A DNA stretch of 21,980 bases from Fidelibacterota bacterium UBA1134 (GCA_002311975.1 DCAL01000089.1:817-22796), one strand, 5' to 3'. Positions 7,427 through 15,941 are shown, counted from the stretch's first letter. Notes: generated by a model from the letters alone, not told the origin. Numbers and translations are program-made.

Positions 7427-8479
7427 TTACTCGGATAAAGCCCGTTTCAACCGATCAATCTGTTCAACGGGCGAAGGATCCGTCTTTTGGAGCATGGCCA
7501 CCCAGAAACTTATCCAGTCGCCAAAATAAATAAGATAGAAGAGTCTTTCAAAAAGCGAGTTTCCCTCGCTGGCAATTTCAAGTTGATATTGAACACTTCT
7601 GCCCAGAATGTCTCTGGTCAGCTTCTGTCTCTTTGCCGTTCTTTCGTGATGATTACTGTCTATTAACCAGATCACGCCAAGCTGTTTGAGGAGTTCCGGG
7701 TTATTCTGGAATCCGACAATTTCGTTGTGGTTCATTTCCGGCAGCGTATGGTGAAAAGATATCATCTTGCCGTTTTCAGCCAACTGACCGCGCCAGCGCA
7801 AGGCTACGGCGCCTGTACCATCCGCTTCACCGTAGATGACAGGGATCGATTGGTAGATAGTTTGAGCCACCTCAAGAGTCCGATTCCCGGCTCCCATCCT
7901 GCTGAAGCTGTCTCTCCAACTCTTCAGATGTGCCACAGTTCTTAGAAGACTCTCCTCTACAGAATAGCCCAACAATCCAGATTTTTCGAGAAGATAAAGA
8001 CCGGAAATGGCGAGATAACCCAGTGAAGCTCTTGGCGGATGACCGTCCGGAATAACAATAAGATCGGCATCCATCTGTTTCAACCTTATACTCAACTCTC
8101 CTCCTGAACTGATTCCAGCTACGGTAGCACCTCTACTCTTCGCTTCATCAAAACATGCCAGAGTTTCTTCCGTGTTGCCCGAGTAGCTGACACAGATCAC
8201 AAGTGTCTCTTTTCCAATCCAGGCAGGAAGCGTGTAGTTTCGGATGACTGAAACCGAAGTATTCATGTTGCGCGAAACAAGAGCCACAATAATATCTCCC
8301 CCAATGGAGGAGCCTCCCATACCACAAAACACCACAGACTTGACCCCCGAATAATCTCCGGAGAGACTTATTCCGCGACCGATAGCGACCGCCTCTTCCA
8401 TCTGCTCGGGAAACCGATAGATATGCCCGAACATGCCTGAAGGATCGTATTTCTGAATCTCCTCGCCGAGATCAGTCAT
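7427..8479 (-). CDS. Bifunctional phosphoglucose/phosphomannose isomerase (archaeal-type, SIS fold)
   Basis: This 350-residue enzyme interconverts glucose-6-phosphate or mannose-6-phosphate with fructose-6-phosphate. It belongs to the two-SIS-domain PGI/PMI family first characterised in Crenarchaeota, not to the classic PGI. Motifs seen: CGMGGSSIGGD at 52-62, SYSGNTEET at 98-106, PPRAS at 148-152 and PEMNHNE at 247-253. E235 and H251 are spaced as the catalytic E203 and H219 of the Pyrobaculum enzyme, and K345 near the C-terminus likely matches its K298. AGAGGTGA just before the ATG is a good ribosome-binding site and overlaps the stop of the preceding prenyl synthase gene, three bases upstream. 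It is the last gene of the murQ operon; its neighbour, the phosphomannomutase, uses its products. Confidence 0.93.
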   Translation of the reverse strand: MTDLGEEIQKYDPSGMFGHIYRFPEQMEEAVAIGRGISLSGDYSGVKSVVFCGMGGSSIGGDIIVALVSRNMNTSVSVIRNYTLPAWIGKETLVICVSYSGNTEETLACFDEAKSRGATVAGISSGGELSIRLKQMDADLIVIPDGHPPRASLGYLAISGLYLLEKSGLLGYSVEESLLRTVAHLKSWRDSFSRMGAGNRTLEVAQTIYQSIPVIYGEADGTGAVALRWRGQLAENGKMISFHHTLPEMNHNEIVGFQNNPELLKQLGVIWLIDSNHHERTAKRQKLTRDILGRSVQYQLEIASEGNSLFERLFYLIYFGDWISFWVAMLQKTDPSPVEQIDRLKRALSE

Positions 8480-8482
8480 TAC

Positions 8483-9457
8483 TCACCTCTTTCTCGTTAT
8501 CACCATATCAGCAAATTTACTGAGGCTTACGCATCTCTCTTCGGAAAACGCTTCAAGTTTACGTCCGGATAATGCGCTTAGGCGTACAACCTCTTCAACC
8601 GCCGCACTTCGAACTCCCTTTTTCTCAAAGTAGTTCCGCAATGCCGGCAACAGGTCGCTTTCCAGATCTCTTCCTCCCATGGAGGAGTGCATCTCGCGCC
8701 AACCTTCAGAGTCTGTTTCCATGGCACGGCAGGTAAGGTAGGTTTTCTTCATAGTGGTCACATCGCTGCCAAGACTCTTGCCCATACTCTGAGAATTCGA
8801 ATAGATCTCAAGAACATCATCCTGGATCTGAAAAGCTTGTCCGAGAAGTATGCCGAACTCAGCCAGATTGCCCTCGCTTTGTTCATCTGCCCCCCCCAGA
8901 ATTGCACCCATACGGCAGCACAATGAAAGCAGTGTTCCTGTCTTCAGTTGGACCATGTTCAGATACTCATCGAGACTGACAGAATCTCGCGACTCAAAAG
9001 TCTTGTCGAGAGCTTGCCCCTCACACAATCGGAGAGTAGCATCACTGAGCGCCTGTACGCATCTGAGAGGATTGATCTTGATCCGTGACAGGACAGCAAA
9101 AGCAAGAGCAAAGATGGCGTCTCCAGCCAGTATAGCTGTCGAATCATCCCACTTTCTATGAACCGTTTTCTGACCGTGCCGCAACTCATCCTGATCCATA
9201 ATATCATCATGTACGAGAGAGAAACTATGAAGAATCTCTACCGCTAATGCGGCCGGCATTGCGTCATCAACAGAAACGTCGAACATATCAGCGACCGTCA
9301 GAAGAAGTATGGGACGCAGCCTCTTGCCCCGCCCTTCAAAAACGTATCTCACCGGCTCGTACAGATAGGCTGGCTCATGACTGTTTACGATAGCCAGAAG
9401 TTCACTGTCTATCCGCTTGCGGTAAATTGTAAGAAGGTCTTGAAATGAATCAGACAT
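8483..9457 (-). CDS. Short-chain polyprenyl (farnesyl/geranylgeranyl) diphosphate synthase
   Basis: This 324-residue trans-prenyltransferase condenses isopentenyl diphosphate onto allylic diphosphates. I chose the ATG at 9457, which overlaps the preceding stop by 8 bp; an upstream in-frame start at 9520 would lie deep in that gene. The first Asp-rich motif is HDDIMDQD with D84, D85 and D88, followed by LRHG. The second is QDDVLE, in which the usual final Asp is E217. F79, five residues before D84, is the position where a bulky aromatic limits chain length in archaeal-type GGPP synthases, and there is no two-residue insertion in the first motif. That argues for a C15-C20 product rather than a long quinone side chain. 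GKSLGSD and KKTYL are as expected. Confidence 0.9.
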   Translation of the reverse strand: MSDSFQDLLTIYRKRIDSELLAIVNSHEPAYLYEPVRYVFEGRGKRLRPILLLTVADMFDVSVDDAMPAALAVEILHSFSLVHDDIMDQDELRHGQKTVHRKWDDSTAILAGDAIFALAFAVLSRIKINPLRCVQALSDATLRLCEGQALDKTFESRDSVSLDEYLNMVQLKTGTLLSLCCRMGAILGGADEQSEGNLAEFGILLGQAFQIQDDVLEIYSNSQSMGKSLGSDVTTMKKTYLTCRAMETDSEGWREMHSSMGGRDLESDLLPALRNYFEKKGVRSAAVEEVVRLSALSGRKLEAFSEERCVSLSKFADMVITRKR

Positions 9458-10820
9458 CTGTCGGGATGGAGATATCTCCCATCTCTTCAATTTTGCTGAA
9501 GACGAGGGATTTAATTTCATCTCTTCTTTCTGCTGATTTGGCCTCGAAACGGCAGACGATCACCGGTTGGGTATTTGAGGCACGTACCAGTCCCCATCCG
9601 TCACCAAACTTGATCCGAACTCCGTCTACATCAAGACAGTCATAATTGGCCTTGAAGTAGTCACTGGCCTCCTTGGCAATCCTGAACTTCTCTTCATCAC
9701 TGGCGCAGTCGAGACGCAGTTCCGGTGTAGAGTGATATTGAGGTAACTGCGCCACCAGTTCGGAAAGCTCTCTTTTCTGGCGCGACAGCATTTGTACAAC
9801 GCGGGCCGAAACGTAGATGGCATCGTCGTATCCGAAATAGTCATCAGCAAGGAAAAGGTGACCGCTCATCTCACCACCGAACTTGCATCCCAGTTCCTTC
9901 ATCCTTTGCTTGATCAGGGAATGTCCTGTCTTCCAGATGATCGGCTTGCCTCCTAGACGGATGATCTCTTCTTCCAGCGCTTGCGAACATTTCACATCGA
10001 AGAGGATTTCATCTCCCGGCTCAATTATCTCCGGCAAAAACAGTGCCATGATCTGATCTGCCCAGACAACTTCACCGCTCTCGTCCAAAACACCCAGACG
10101 ATCTGCATCGCCATCGTAAGCCACTGCGGCGTGGAAGTCTCCCCCCTTTGTGAGGTCAATCAGATCACTCAGATTCTTCTTGACAGTCGGATCGGGATGG
10201 TGGTTTGGAAATGTGCCGTCAACATCACAATAGAGCTCAGTCAGGTCGACGCCGATTTCACGGAATATGTCGGGTGCCGCCAGACATGCCGCCGCATTGC
10301 CGCAATCCATTGCGATCTTCATATCACGCTCCAAAGTAATCTTGCTCGAAACCATCTGTAAATAGTCATCAAGGATACTGAAAGTAATCTCGGTCCCTTC
10401 TCCCGATTCCAAATCCTGACGCTCCATCAGATCCCGTAATTCAAGGATTTGTCCACCGTAAACCGCACCTTTATCAAAAGACATTTTGAATCCGTTCATT
10501 TCGGGCGGATTGTGACTGCCCGTAATCTGGACTGCACCAGCCACATTTAACTTCCACATGCTGTAGTAATTGACAGGTGTCGGGAGTATGCCGATGTCGA
10601 TGACGTCAATCCCTGTGTCGAGAACACCTGTTTTGAAGTCCGCTTTCAGGTCAGGCGTGGTGAGACGTATATCTCCACTGATGGAAATTTCATTGGCTCC
10701 CTTCCGCTTGACAAATGTGCCGAACGCCCGCCCGAGATCCTGAACAAATTCCGGTGGAAAGTCCTCAGCCACGTTCCCCCGCACATCGTACTCACGGAAA
10801 ACGTAGGGGTTAAACTTCAT
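9450..10820 (-). CDS. Phosphomannomutase/phosphoglucomutase (AlgC/ManB-type)
   Basis: This 456-residue alpha-D-phosphohexomutase interconverts the 1- and 6-phosphates of mannose and glucose, providing precursors for GDP-mannose and nucleotide-glucose for surface glycans. It starts like AlgC (VFREYDVRG). The phosphoserine is S102 in TGSHNPPEMNGFK, the Mg2+ loop is DGDADR with D236, D238 and D240, the sugar-recognition loop is GGEMSGH, and the C-terminal phosphate-binding loop is RASNTQP. All four sites are intact. AAGGAGA lies 5 bases before the ATG and overlaps the anmK stop, so it should be well translated. Its 3' end overlaps the prenyl synthase start. Confidence 0.95.
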   Translation of the reverse strand: MKFNPYVFREYDVRGNVAEDFPPEFVQDLGRAFGTFVKRKGANEISISGDIRLTTPDLKADFKTGVLDTGIDVIDIGILPTPVNYYSMWKLNVAGAVQITGSHNPPEMNGFKMSFDKGAVYGGQILELRDLMERQDLESGEGTEITFSILDDYLQMVSSKITLERDMKIAMDCGNAAACLAAPDIFREIGVDLTELYCDVDGTFPNHHPDPTVKKNLSDLIDLTKGGDFHAAVAYDGDADRLGVLDESGEVVWADQIMALFLPEIIEPGDEILFDVKCSQALEEEIIRLGGKPIIWKTGHSLIKQRMKELGCKFGGEMSGHLFLADDYFGYDDAIYVSARVVQMLSRQKRELSELVAQLPQYHSTPELRLDCASDEEKFRIAKEASDYFKANYDCLDVDGVRIKFGDGWGLVRASNTQPVIVCRFEAKSAERRDEIKSLVFSKIEEMGDISIPTDV

Positions 10821-10823
10821 CAG

Positions 10824-10832
10824 ATCTCCTTA
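10824..10832 (-). promoter_or_regulatory. Shine-Dalgarno site of the phosphomannomutase gene
   Basis: On the minus strand TAAGGAGAT precedes the ATG at 10820 with short, suitable spacing, and its TAA is the stop codon of anmK. It sets the start and suggests stop-start coupling between anmK and the mutase gene. Confidence 0.7.
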
Positions 10833-11963
10833 CAGGGTCAATTTACCGAGTACAACCGGATGACTGGCTCCCGTGACGGAAGGGAGATTTCCCGGAATAC
10901 TTTTGAGATAGGCGGCACCAAGGATGGCAAATCCCAGCGCTTCCTTCATATCGGGATCGACATTAAATTTCTGCGAAGAAATAACTTCAACAGGAGAAAA
11001 TTGCTGCGATAACATTGTCATTGCGGTTCTATGATGCACTCCACCTCCGCTCACAATCACGTTTGATGTTTGTACTATAGCAGAGAATCTCCGGCAATTT
11101 AGCGCCACAGATCTCGCAGTGAAAAGAGATAATGTGGCCAGGAGATCATGCAGTTTCCAGTTGGCAATCTTGTCCACATTCCGCTCCAACCACTCCTTTC
11201 CAAAGTAGTCCCGGCCTGTAGATTTTGGCGGCTCCTTAAGAATGAATTCATCCTTCAGCCACTCCTCAACTAGAGCCTCATCCGGCGTACCCTGTGACGA
11301 CACAGAACCGTGCTCATCGAAAGGTTGTTGCGCGAGAAGCATCATGGCCTCGTCCAGAAGAGCCATACCGGGACCGGTATCAAAACCGATAATGTCTTCA
11401 CCGGAAGCTCTCGCCGGCAGAGCAGTAATGTTCGCTACTCCACCCAGATTGAGACAGAGTACAGTCTCCTCTTCCTGCCGAAAAAGCCAACTGTCCACAA
11501 TCGGCATCAGGGGCGCTCCCGTACCGCCGGCTGAAATATCCCGCGCACGAAAATCGGAAATTATCGGCTTTCCCAAGTCTTGAGCAAGGAATGAGGGCTC
11601 GCCTATCTGCAGGGTAGCTTCACCGCTGATGTGATGAATCGTTTGACCGTGCACTGCCACCGCATCTATTCCACTAATTCCCTCAGCCGAGAGGAATTCA
11701 CTGGTGGACTTTGCATAAAATCGGCCCAGATTGTAGTGCGTCCTTGTCACGTCTTCGGTAGTTCCCGACAGAGCTTGCCAAATGCTCATTTTCAAATCAG
11801 ACGGGAATTGAACACAGGCTGAAGCAATCTCTGAAAATGCCACTGCATCCTCCCCAAAGTCGATATCAGCCACGCAGATGTCCAACCCGTCCATGGATGT
11901 GCCAGACATGAGACCAACCATCCTCAGCGGAGACTTTTTCGCCAGCTTCCGGAGAATACTCAT
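10830..11963 (-). CDS. anmK: Anhydro-N-acetylmuramic acid kinase
   Basis: AnmK opens and phosphorylates 1,6-anhydro-MurNAc, released from peptidoglycan during turnover, to MurNAc-6-phosphate, the substrate of the MurQ enzyme encoded just upstream. From the ATG at 11963 the protein has 377 residues, close to the family length (about 370). A TTG start at 11996 would add eleven hydrophobic residues and is less likely. The ATP-binding N-terminus GLMSGTSMDGLD is at 18-28 and the catalytic Asp is D195 in GFDTGPG. The RDYFGKEW stretch and the VSGGGVHH segment are also typical. The murQ stop is 39 bp before the start, and no good ribosome-binding site is visible. Confidence 0.95.
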   Translation of the reverse strand: MSILRKLAKKSPLRMVGLMSGTSMDGLDICVADIDFGEDAVAFSEIASACVQFPSDLKMSIWQALSGTTEDVTRTHYNLGRFYAKSTSEFLSAEGISGIDAVAVHGQTIHHISGEATLQIGEPSFLAQDLGKPIISDFRARDISAGGTGAPLMPIVDSWLFRQEEETVLCLNLGGVANITALPARASGEDIIGFDTGPGMALLDEAMMLLAQQPFDEHGSVSSQGTPDEALVEEWLKDEFILKEPPKSTGRDYFGKEWLERNVDKIANWKLHDLLATLSLFTARSVALNCRRFSAIVQTSNVIVSGGGVHHRTAMTMLSQQFSPVEVISSQKFNVDPDMKEALGFAILGAAYLKSIPGNLPSVTGASHPVVLGKLTL

Positions 11964-12002
11964 AATGCAAAGGATCGCACCAAAAATATCAATCAAAAAT
12001 CG

Positions 12003-12911
12003 TCAATCATTCATCTCCAACGTCGGCCTTAAGAATCCGTCGTGCTGTGCAAGAAGTTCCCTAGCTTGATCAAAACCACAATTGCGATGGTGCATAACAA
12101 TTGCCGCCTTGACTTCCATCTGCGCCTCCGCAAGCACGGTCTTAGCTTCATCGTACGGCAAGTCGGTCAACTGAGCAATAATACGTGTTCCGCGATCAAC
12201 AAGTTTCTCATTGACAGCTTTCAGATCCACCATCAGGTTGCCGTAAACTTTTCCGAGCCTCACCATGGTTGCAGTGGAGATCATATTAAGGACAAGCTTC
12301 GTGGCAGTACCGGATTTCATGCGCGTGGAGCCGGTGATTACTTCACTCCCCACATCCACAGCAATGAGGACGTCAACTTCCACGGGAGTCAGGGGAGCCG
12401 GATTGCAGATCAAAAACACTGTCTTGCATTCGATCTCCCTGCCATATTCCAGAGCACGTACAACGTACGGTGTGGTGCTACTGCTGGCGATGCCGATAAG
12501 AATGTCACCAGAACTCAATCCTTTCTCCTTCAGATCTCTTACGGCATTTTCGGGGATGTCTTCGGCTCCTTCGATAGACTGTCTCAGCGCTGCATCCCCT
12601 CCCGCAATGATCCCCTGAAACATATCCGGGGGCGCTGAAAAAGTGGGAGGACACTCAGCGGCGTCGAGCACTCCCAATCGACCGCTGGTACCAGCTCCAA
12701 TGTAGAAAACGTGCCCTCCCCCTCTGAGCGCATTCACAGTCAACTCTACCGTTTCTTCAACCTCGGGCATGACTCTTGCCACCGCTTCAGCCACACCTTG
12801 GTCCTCACTGTTGATTGTCTCAAGAATTTCCGCCACAGAACGACAGTCGATATCCATAGAGGCGATATTTTGCTGCTCGGTGGTAAGTGATTTATGGTTC
12901 AGCGGAGACAT
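12003..12911 (-). CDS. murQ: N-acetylmuramic acid 6-phosphate etherase
   Basis: MurQ cleaves the lactyl ether of MurNAc-6-phosphate, giving GlcNAc-6-phosphate and D-lactate, so recycled wall sugar re-enters amino-sugar metabolism. The 302-residue SIS-domain protein has GAGTSGRLG at 72-80, and E86 in the AAECPPTF motif and E117 in GAED correspond to the catalytic Glu residues E83 and E114 of the E. coli enzyme. The SRMKSGTATKLVLNMIST stretch is diagnostic. It is the first gene of the operon and directly precedes anmK, so the two consecutive salvage steps are made together. The ATG at 12911 lacks a Shine-Dalgarno site. A plausible promoter lies at 12929-12957. Confidence 0.97.
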   Translation of the reverse strand: MSPLNHKSLTTEQQNIASMDIDCRSVAEILETINSEDQGVAEAVARVMPEVEETVELTVNALRGGGHVFYIGAGTSGRLGVLDAAECPPTFSAPPDMFQGIIAGGDAALRQSIEGAEDIPENAVRDLKEKGLSSGDILIGIASSSTTPYVVRALEYGREIECKTVFLICNPAPLTPVEVDVLIAVDVGSEVITGSTRMKSGTATKLVLNMISTATMVRLGKVYGNLMVDLKAVNEKLVDRGTRIIAQLTDLPYDEAKTVLAEAQMEVKAAIVMHHRNCGFDQARELLAQHDGFLRPTLEMND

Positions 12912-12928
12912 GATTGCAGAGGGAATTA

Positions 12929-12957
12929 AGTCTAAATTTTCACTGTCTTGAAGTTAA
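12929..12957 (-). promoter_or_regulatory. Possible promoter of the murQ-anmK operon
   Basis: On the minus strand TTAACT (12957-12952) and TAGACT (12934-12929) are 17 bp apart, each matching sigma70 consensus at 4 of 6 positions. The leader to the murQ ATG would be about 10-12 nt. The -10 box overlaps the left arm of the 10-bp inverted repeat, which could allow repression. The matches are modest. Confidence 0.35.
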
Positions 12958-13052
12958 GCAGGCAATGTGAAGGATACGAAAGTTTATCTTTGATGAGGGT
13001 CGCGAAAATGCAAACAGACTGTATGATCAACAAATATACTGTAAATTTAGAC
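12930..13052. repeat. 10-bp perfect inverted repeat at both ends of the divergent spacer
   Basis: GTCTAAATTT at 12930-12939 and its reverse complement AAATTTAGAC at 13043-13052 lie 103 bp apart. One arm is just upstream of the murQ start and the other ends immediately before the GTG start of the CNNM gene. The left arm overlaps the putative murQ -10 box; the right arm follows a TATACT box (13035-13040). It could be a paired operator for a dimeric or looping regulator, or a chance match in AT-rich DNA. The rest of the 142-bp spacer shows no other clear element. Confidence 0.45.
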
Positions 13053-13053
13053 C

Positions 13054-14259
13054 GTGATCGAACCTGTTCTGGCTCTGATTGGTCTCATCCTCTCGGCATT
13101 CTTCTCCGGCAGTGAAATAGCGTTCATCCAAGCCAATCCGTTACAAGTCGAAGTGTGGCAAAAGCAGGGTCGCAAGGCCGCTGCCCAGACAGCTCGCCTA
13201 ATAGCCGATCCAGAACGTTACCTAACCACTGTCCTCATCGGCACGAATCTGGCCAACGTTGTTACAACATCCTACGCTACCGTTGCCCTCATCCGCTATG
13301 GTGTGCCCCAAGTGTGGACGGTGGTCCTCATCGCTGTTGTTATTCTTGTGTTCGGTGAAATCCTGCCTAAAAGCTTCTTCAGGGAAAACGCCACCGCATT
13401 AGCTGTTGACATCACTCCGCTCCTCCGATTTACGGAAATCCTTATTACCCCATTCATCCGACTGGTAAAGGCTTATTCCCGCATCCTGAGCCGAAAAAAC
13501 GGTTCACTGTCGCAGCCGTCGCTCACGAAGGAAGAACTGAGACTGCTTTTTGCCGAAGCAGAAGCATATGAAGAGGTAGAAGAGGATGAACTGGAAGTTA
13601 TCTCGAAGATTTTGGAATTCGGCACTCAGCCCGTAGAAAAAACTATGACTTCCAGGGTGGACATCGTCGGCATCCAGAGTAGTTCCCCTTTGGAAGAAGT
13701 TGCTCAAATCATGTCGGACACTGGACTCTCCAAGCTGCCTGTTTATGAAGAAAGTCTGGACCACATCAAGGGAATAGTATTCCTTCACGACCTCTTCGTC
13801 AATCCCGATTCATTGGCATCCATCACGAAACGGCCACTCTTTATCCCGGAAAAGATGCCAGCCAGCGAAGCACTGAAAGAACTGAGGCGCCGCCGTTCCA
13901 ACATTGCCATCGTCACGGGACCAGATGGCAACACCTCCGGTCTGGTCACTGACGAAGATTTGGTGGAAGAAATTTTCGGAGAATTCGAGGACGTATTTGA
14001 CGGCGAAGGACGAACGGTGACGAGAAGGCCAGACGGGAGTCTGGTTATAGACAGTCTGGTCGAGATAAGCGAACTGAACGAGCAGTACGGATTCAAAATC
14101 CCTAAAGGAAGCTACGACACTATTGCCGGCTTTCTTCTCTCTAGAATCGGCAGAATACCCCGCGCCGGTGAGTCGTTTGATTTCGGTGTTTTCGGCGTCA
14201 GAATTCTCTCCGCCACAGCTAACCGCCTCAGGCGGCTACATCTGACAAAAAAAGATTAG
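13054..14259 (+). CDS. CNNM/CBS-domain membrane protein (HlyC/CorC family, probable Mg2+ exporter)
   Basis: This 401-residue inner-membrane protein has the CNNM transmembrane domain at about 1-150, with the ion-site motifs FFSGSEIA (17-23), GTNLANV (63-69) and GEILPK (101-106). A pair of CBS domains follows at about 195-310, and a CorC/HlyC C-terminal domain at about 322-398. Characterised relatives (CorC, MpfA, archaeal CNNM) export Mg2+ in a Na+-coupled way and are gated by ATP-Mg2+ binding to the CBS pair; substrate here is inferred. The GTG at 13054 is chosen because the N-terminus then starts with the first membrane helix. No Shine-Dalgarno site is seen. Its TAG stop overlaps the TAA stop of the convergent antiporter gene by 4 bp. 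Confidence 0.92.
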   Translation: MIEPVLALIGLILSAFFSGSEIAFIQANPLQVEVWQKQGRKAAAQTARLIADPERYLTTVLIGTNLANVVTTSYATVALIRYGVPQVWTVVLIAVVILVFGEILPKSFFRENATALAVDITPLLRFTEILITPFIRLVKAYSRILSRKNGSLSQPSLTKEELRLLFAEAEAYEEVEEDELEVISKILEFGTQPVEKTMTSRVDIVGIQSSSPLEEVAQIMSDTGLSKLPVYEESLDHIKGIVFLHDLFVNPDSLASITKRPLFIPEKMPASEALKELRRRRSNIAIVTGPDGNTSGLVTDEDLVEEIFGEFEDVFDGEGRTVTRRPDGSLVIDSLVEISELNEQYGFKIPKGSYDTIAGFLLSRIGRIPRAGESFDFGVFGVRILSATANRLRRLHLTKKD

Positions 14260-15941
14260 TCAGGAACTTCCAGCGATTTTCCGAAGAGCCGTACCGCCGC
14301 CACTGTAGCAGCGACGGCCAGAGTCATAGTCACAATCCACGGAATACCGTAGCCCACCAGCACAAAGCCGAGAATGACGGCGATGGCTCCGCTCGTCAGA
14401 GCATACGGCAACTGTGTCCTCACATGGTCAATGTGATCCGATCCAGAAGCCATTGAAGACAGGATGGTGGTGTCTGAGATGGGAGAGCAGTGATCACCGA
14501 AAACAGCGCCTGAAAGCACCGCGGCAAAGGCAGACAGAAAGATGGGGCCTTGCACAACTCTGTTGGGGTCAACACCTTCACCACCCAGGAGTACAGGCAC
14601 TATTACGGGGACAAGAATCGACATGGTGCCCCACGATGTTCCGGTGGAAAAACTGATGAGCGCCGCCACAATAAAGGTTACTGCCGGGATCAGTTCTCTT
14701 GGGAACGCCTCTGTAACCGATGCCAGATATTCGCCGGTCTGAACATCCGCGCAGATGCTCCCAAGACTCCAGGCCAGAACGAGGATCATGAAAGCTACCA
14801 GCATCGCCCGTGCTCCGTTGATCCAAGCCTCGGTGGCATCCCGCAAGGTCATAATCCTTTTAACCACGGTCATCACGATTCCGATAAGCCCGGCGATGAA
14901 AGCGCCCCACATGAGACTGGCATAGGAGTCAGCACTGCCGATAACATTTCGTACGGTCAACGGCATCTGCTTTGCTTCCGCCCCTTCCATTCCGGTAATG
15001 ACAAGACCGAAGAGTGTTATCAGGATCACCGCAACGATTGGGACAAGGGCATTCGACCAGTGCGTCGCCTCCCTTCCGCTCTGGGCCTCCGCCTGAAGCT
15101 CTGTATTCTGTAGCGGCCGTGCCCCATCAGCCATCACCTTCCCCTCATTCCTGGCTCTGCGTTCTGCCCTCAGCATCGGCCCAAAATCCCTCTTGTACCA
15201 AAGCAGCACAAACATGAAGATGATTGCCAGAATGCAGTAGAAGGAAAACGGAACTGATCTGATAAAAGTGATGTAAGGGCTTTCCGTCACGCCAAACTTC
15301 TCGTACGGATCTTTCAGGAGCGACATCTGGAAGACTGACCATGTACTGATAACAGCCAGACTGGCTACCGGAGCGGCAGTGGAATCGACCAGATACGCCA
15401 GTTTCTCCCGCGATACTTTAAGCCTGTCTGTGAAAGGACGCATCATGTTGCCCACAAAAAGAGTATTTGAATAATCGTCAAAGAAGATGAGAATTCCCAT
15501 CGCCATGGTTGCCAATTGTGTACTGCGCGTGGTGCGTGCATATTGTGAGATACTTTCCACAATTCCTTTCATGCCACCGTTGGCACTGACAAGACCGATG
15601 ATGCCGCCAAAGGCGAGACTGAACAGGATTATGGCGGCATGTGATTCGTCCGCCATGGCGTTTATCAGATGTGTGTCGAGAGTTCTCGTCAGACCGGCGA
15701 TGGGATGAAGATCCTGCAATAGGACAGCGCCAACCCAGACACCGCAAAACAGGGAGATGATCACCTCGCGGGTGATGAGGGCCATGGCAATTGCGATCAG
15801 AGGAGGCAGCAGTGACAGGATTCCTGGAAAAAGGTTGTCGTTGAGCAAGTCGTCCGGCAGGGTTAACTCTGCTACAACGGCCGCAATGGTCAACAAAATT
15901 ACAAAAACTGCTCTGGCTGGGATACTCACGAAGGGTCGCAA
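14256..15941 (-). CDS. NhaC-type Na+/H+ antiporter family protein
   Basis: This 561-residue polytopic inner-membrane protein belongs to the NhaC/YuiF group of the ion transporter superfamily. Diagnostic stretches are FFDDYSNTLFVGNMMRP (153-169), the SFSTGTSWGTM segment and FGDHCSPISDTTI (481-493). Relatives exchange Na+ for H+ or for an organic anion such as malate or lactate; the substrate cannot be told from sequence alone. A hydrophilic cytoplasmic loop rich in Arg and Glu lies at about 255-300. The start is uncertain: TTG at 15941 or GTG at 15929, neither with a ribosome-binding site. A perfect TATAAT (minus strand, 15978-15973) sits upstream without a good -35. It is divergent from lptG and convergent with the CNNM gene. 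Confidence 0.9.
   Translation of the reverse strand: MRPFVSIPARAVFVILLTIAAVVAELTLPDDLLNDNLFPGILSLLPPLIAIAMALITREVIISLFCGVWVGAVLLQDLHPIAGLTRTLDTHLINAMADESHAAIILFSLAFGGIIGLVSANGGMKGIVESISQYARTTRSTQLATMAMGILIFFDDYSNTLFVGNMMRPFTDRLKVSREKLAYLVDSTAAPVASLAVISTWSVFQMSLLKDPYEKFGVTESPYITFIRSVPFSFYCILAIIFMFVLLWYKRDFGPMLRAERRARNEGKVMADGARPLQNTELQAEAQSGREATHWSNALVPIVAVILITLFGLVITGMEGAEAKQMPLTVRNVIGSADSYASLMWGAFIAGLIGIVMTVVKRIMTLRDATEAWINGARAMLVAFMILVLAWSLGSICADVQTGEYLASVTEAFPRELIPAVTFIVAALISFSTGTSWGTMSILVPVIVPVLLGGEGVDPNRVVQGPIFLSAFAAVLSGAVFGDHCSPISDTTILSSMASGSDHIDHVRTQLPYALTSGAIAVILGFVLVGYGIPWIVTMTLAVAATVAAVRLFGKSLEVPD

Noticed and set aside
9458..9520. N-terminal extension of the prenyl synthase
   Set aside because: It lies wholly inside the 3' end of the mutase gene and is not part of the family fold.
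12042..12638. 198-codon open frame antisense to murQ
   Set aside because: It overlaps fully a well-supported gene and its translation shows no domain.
12985..13038. Two TAnnTTTG sequences (Bacteroidetes-type -7 motif), TATCTTTG at 12985-12992 on plus and TATATTTG at 13038-13031 on minus
   Set aside because: Neither has a TTG -33 element at the required 19-22 bp distance, and AT-rich spacers give such matches by chance.
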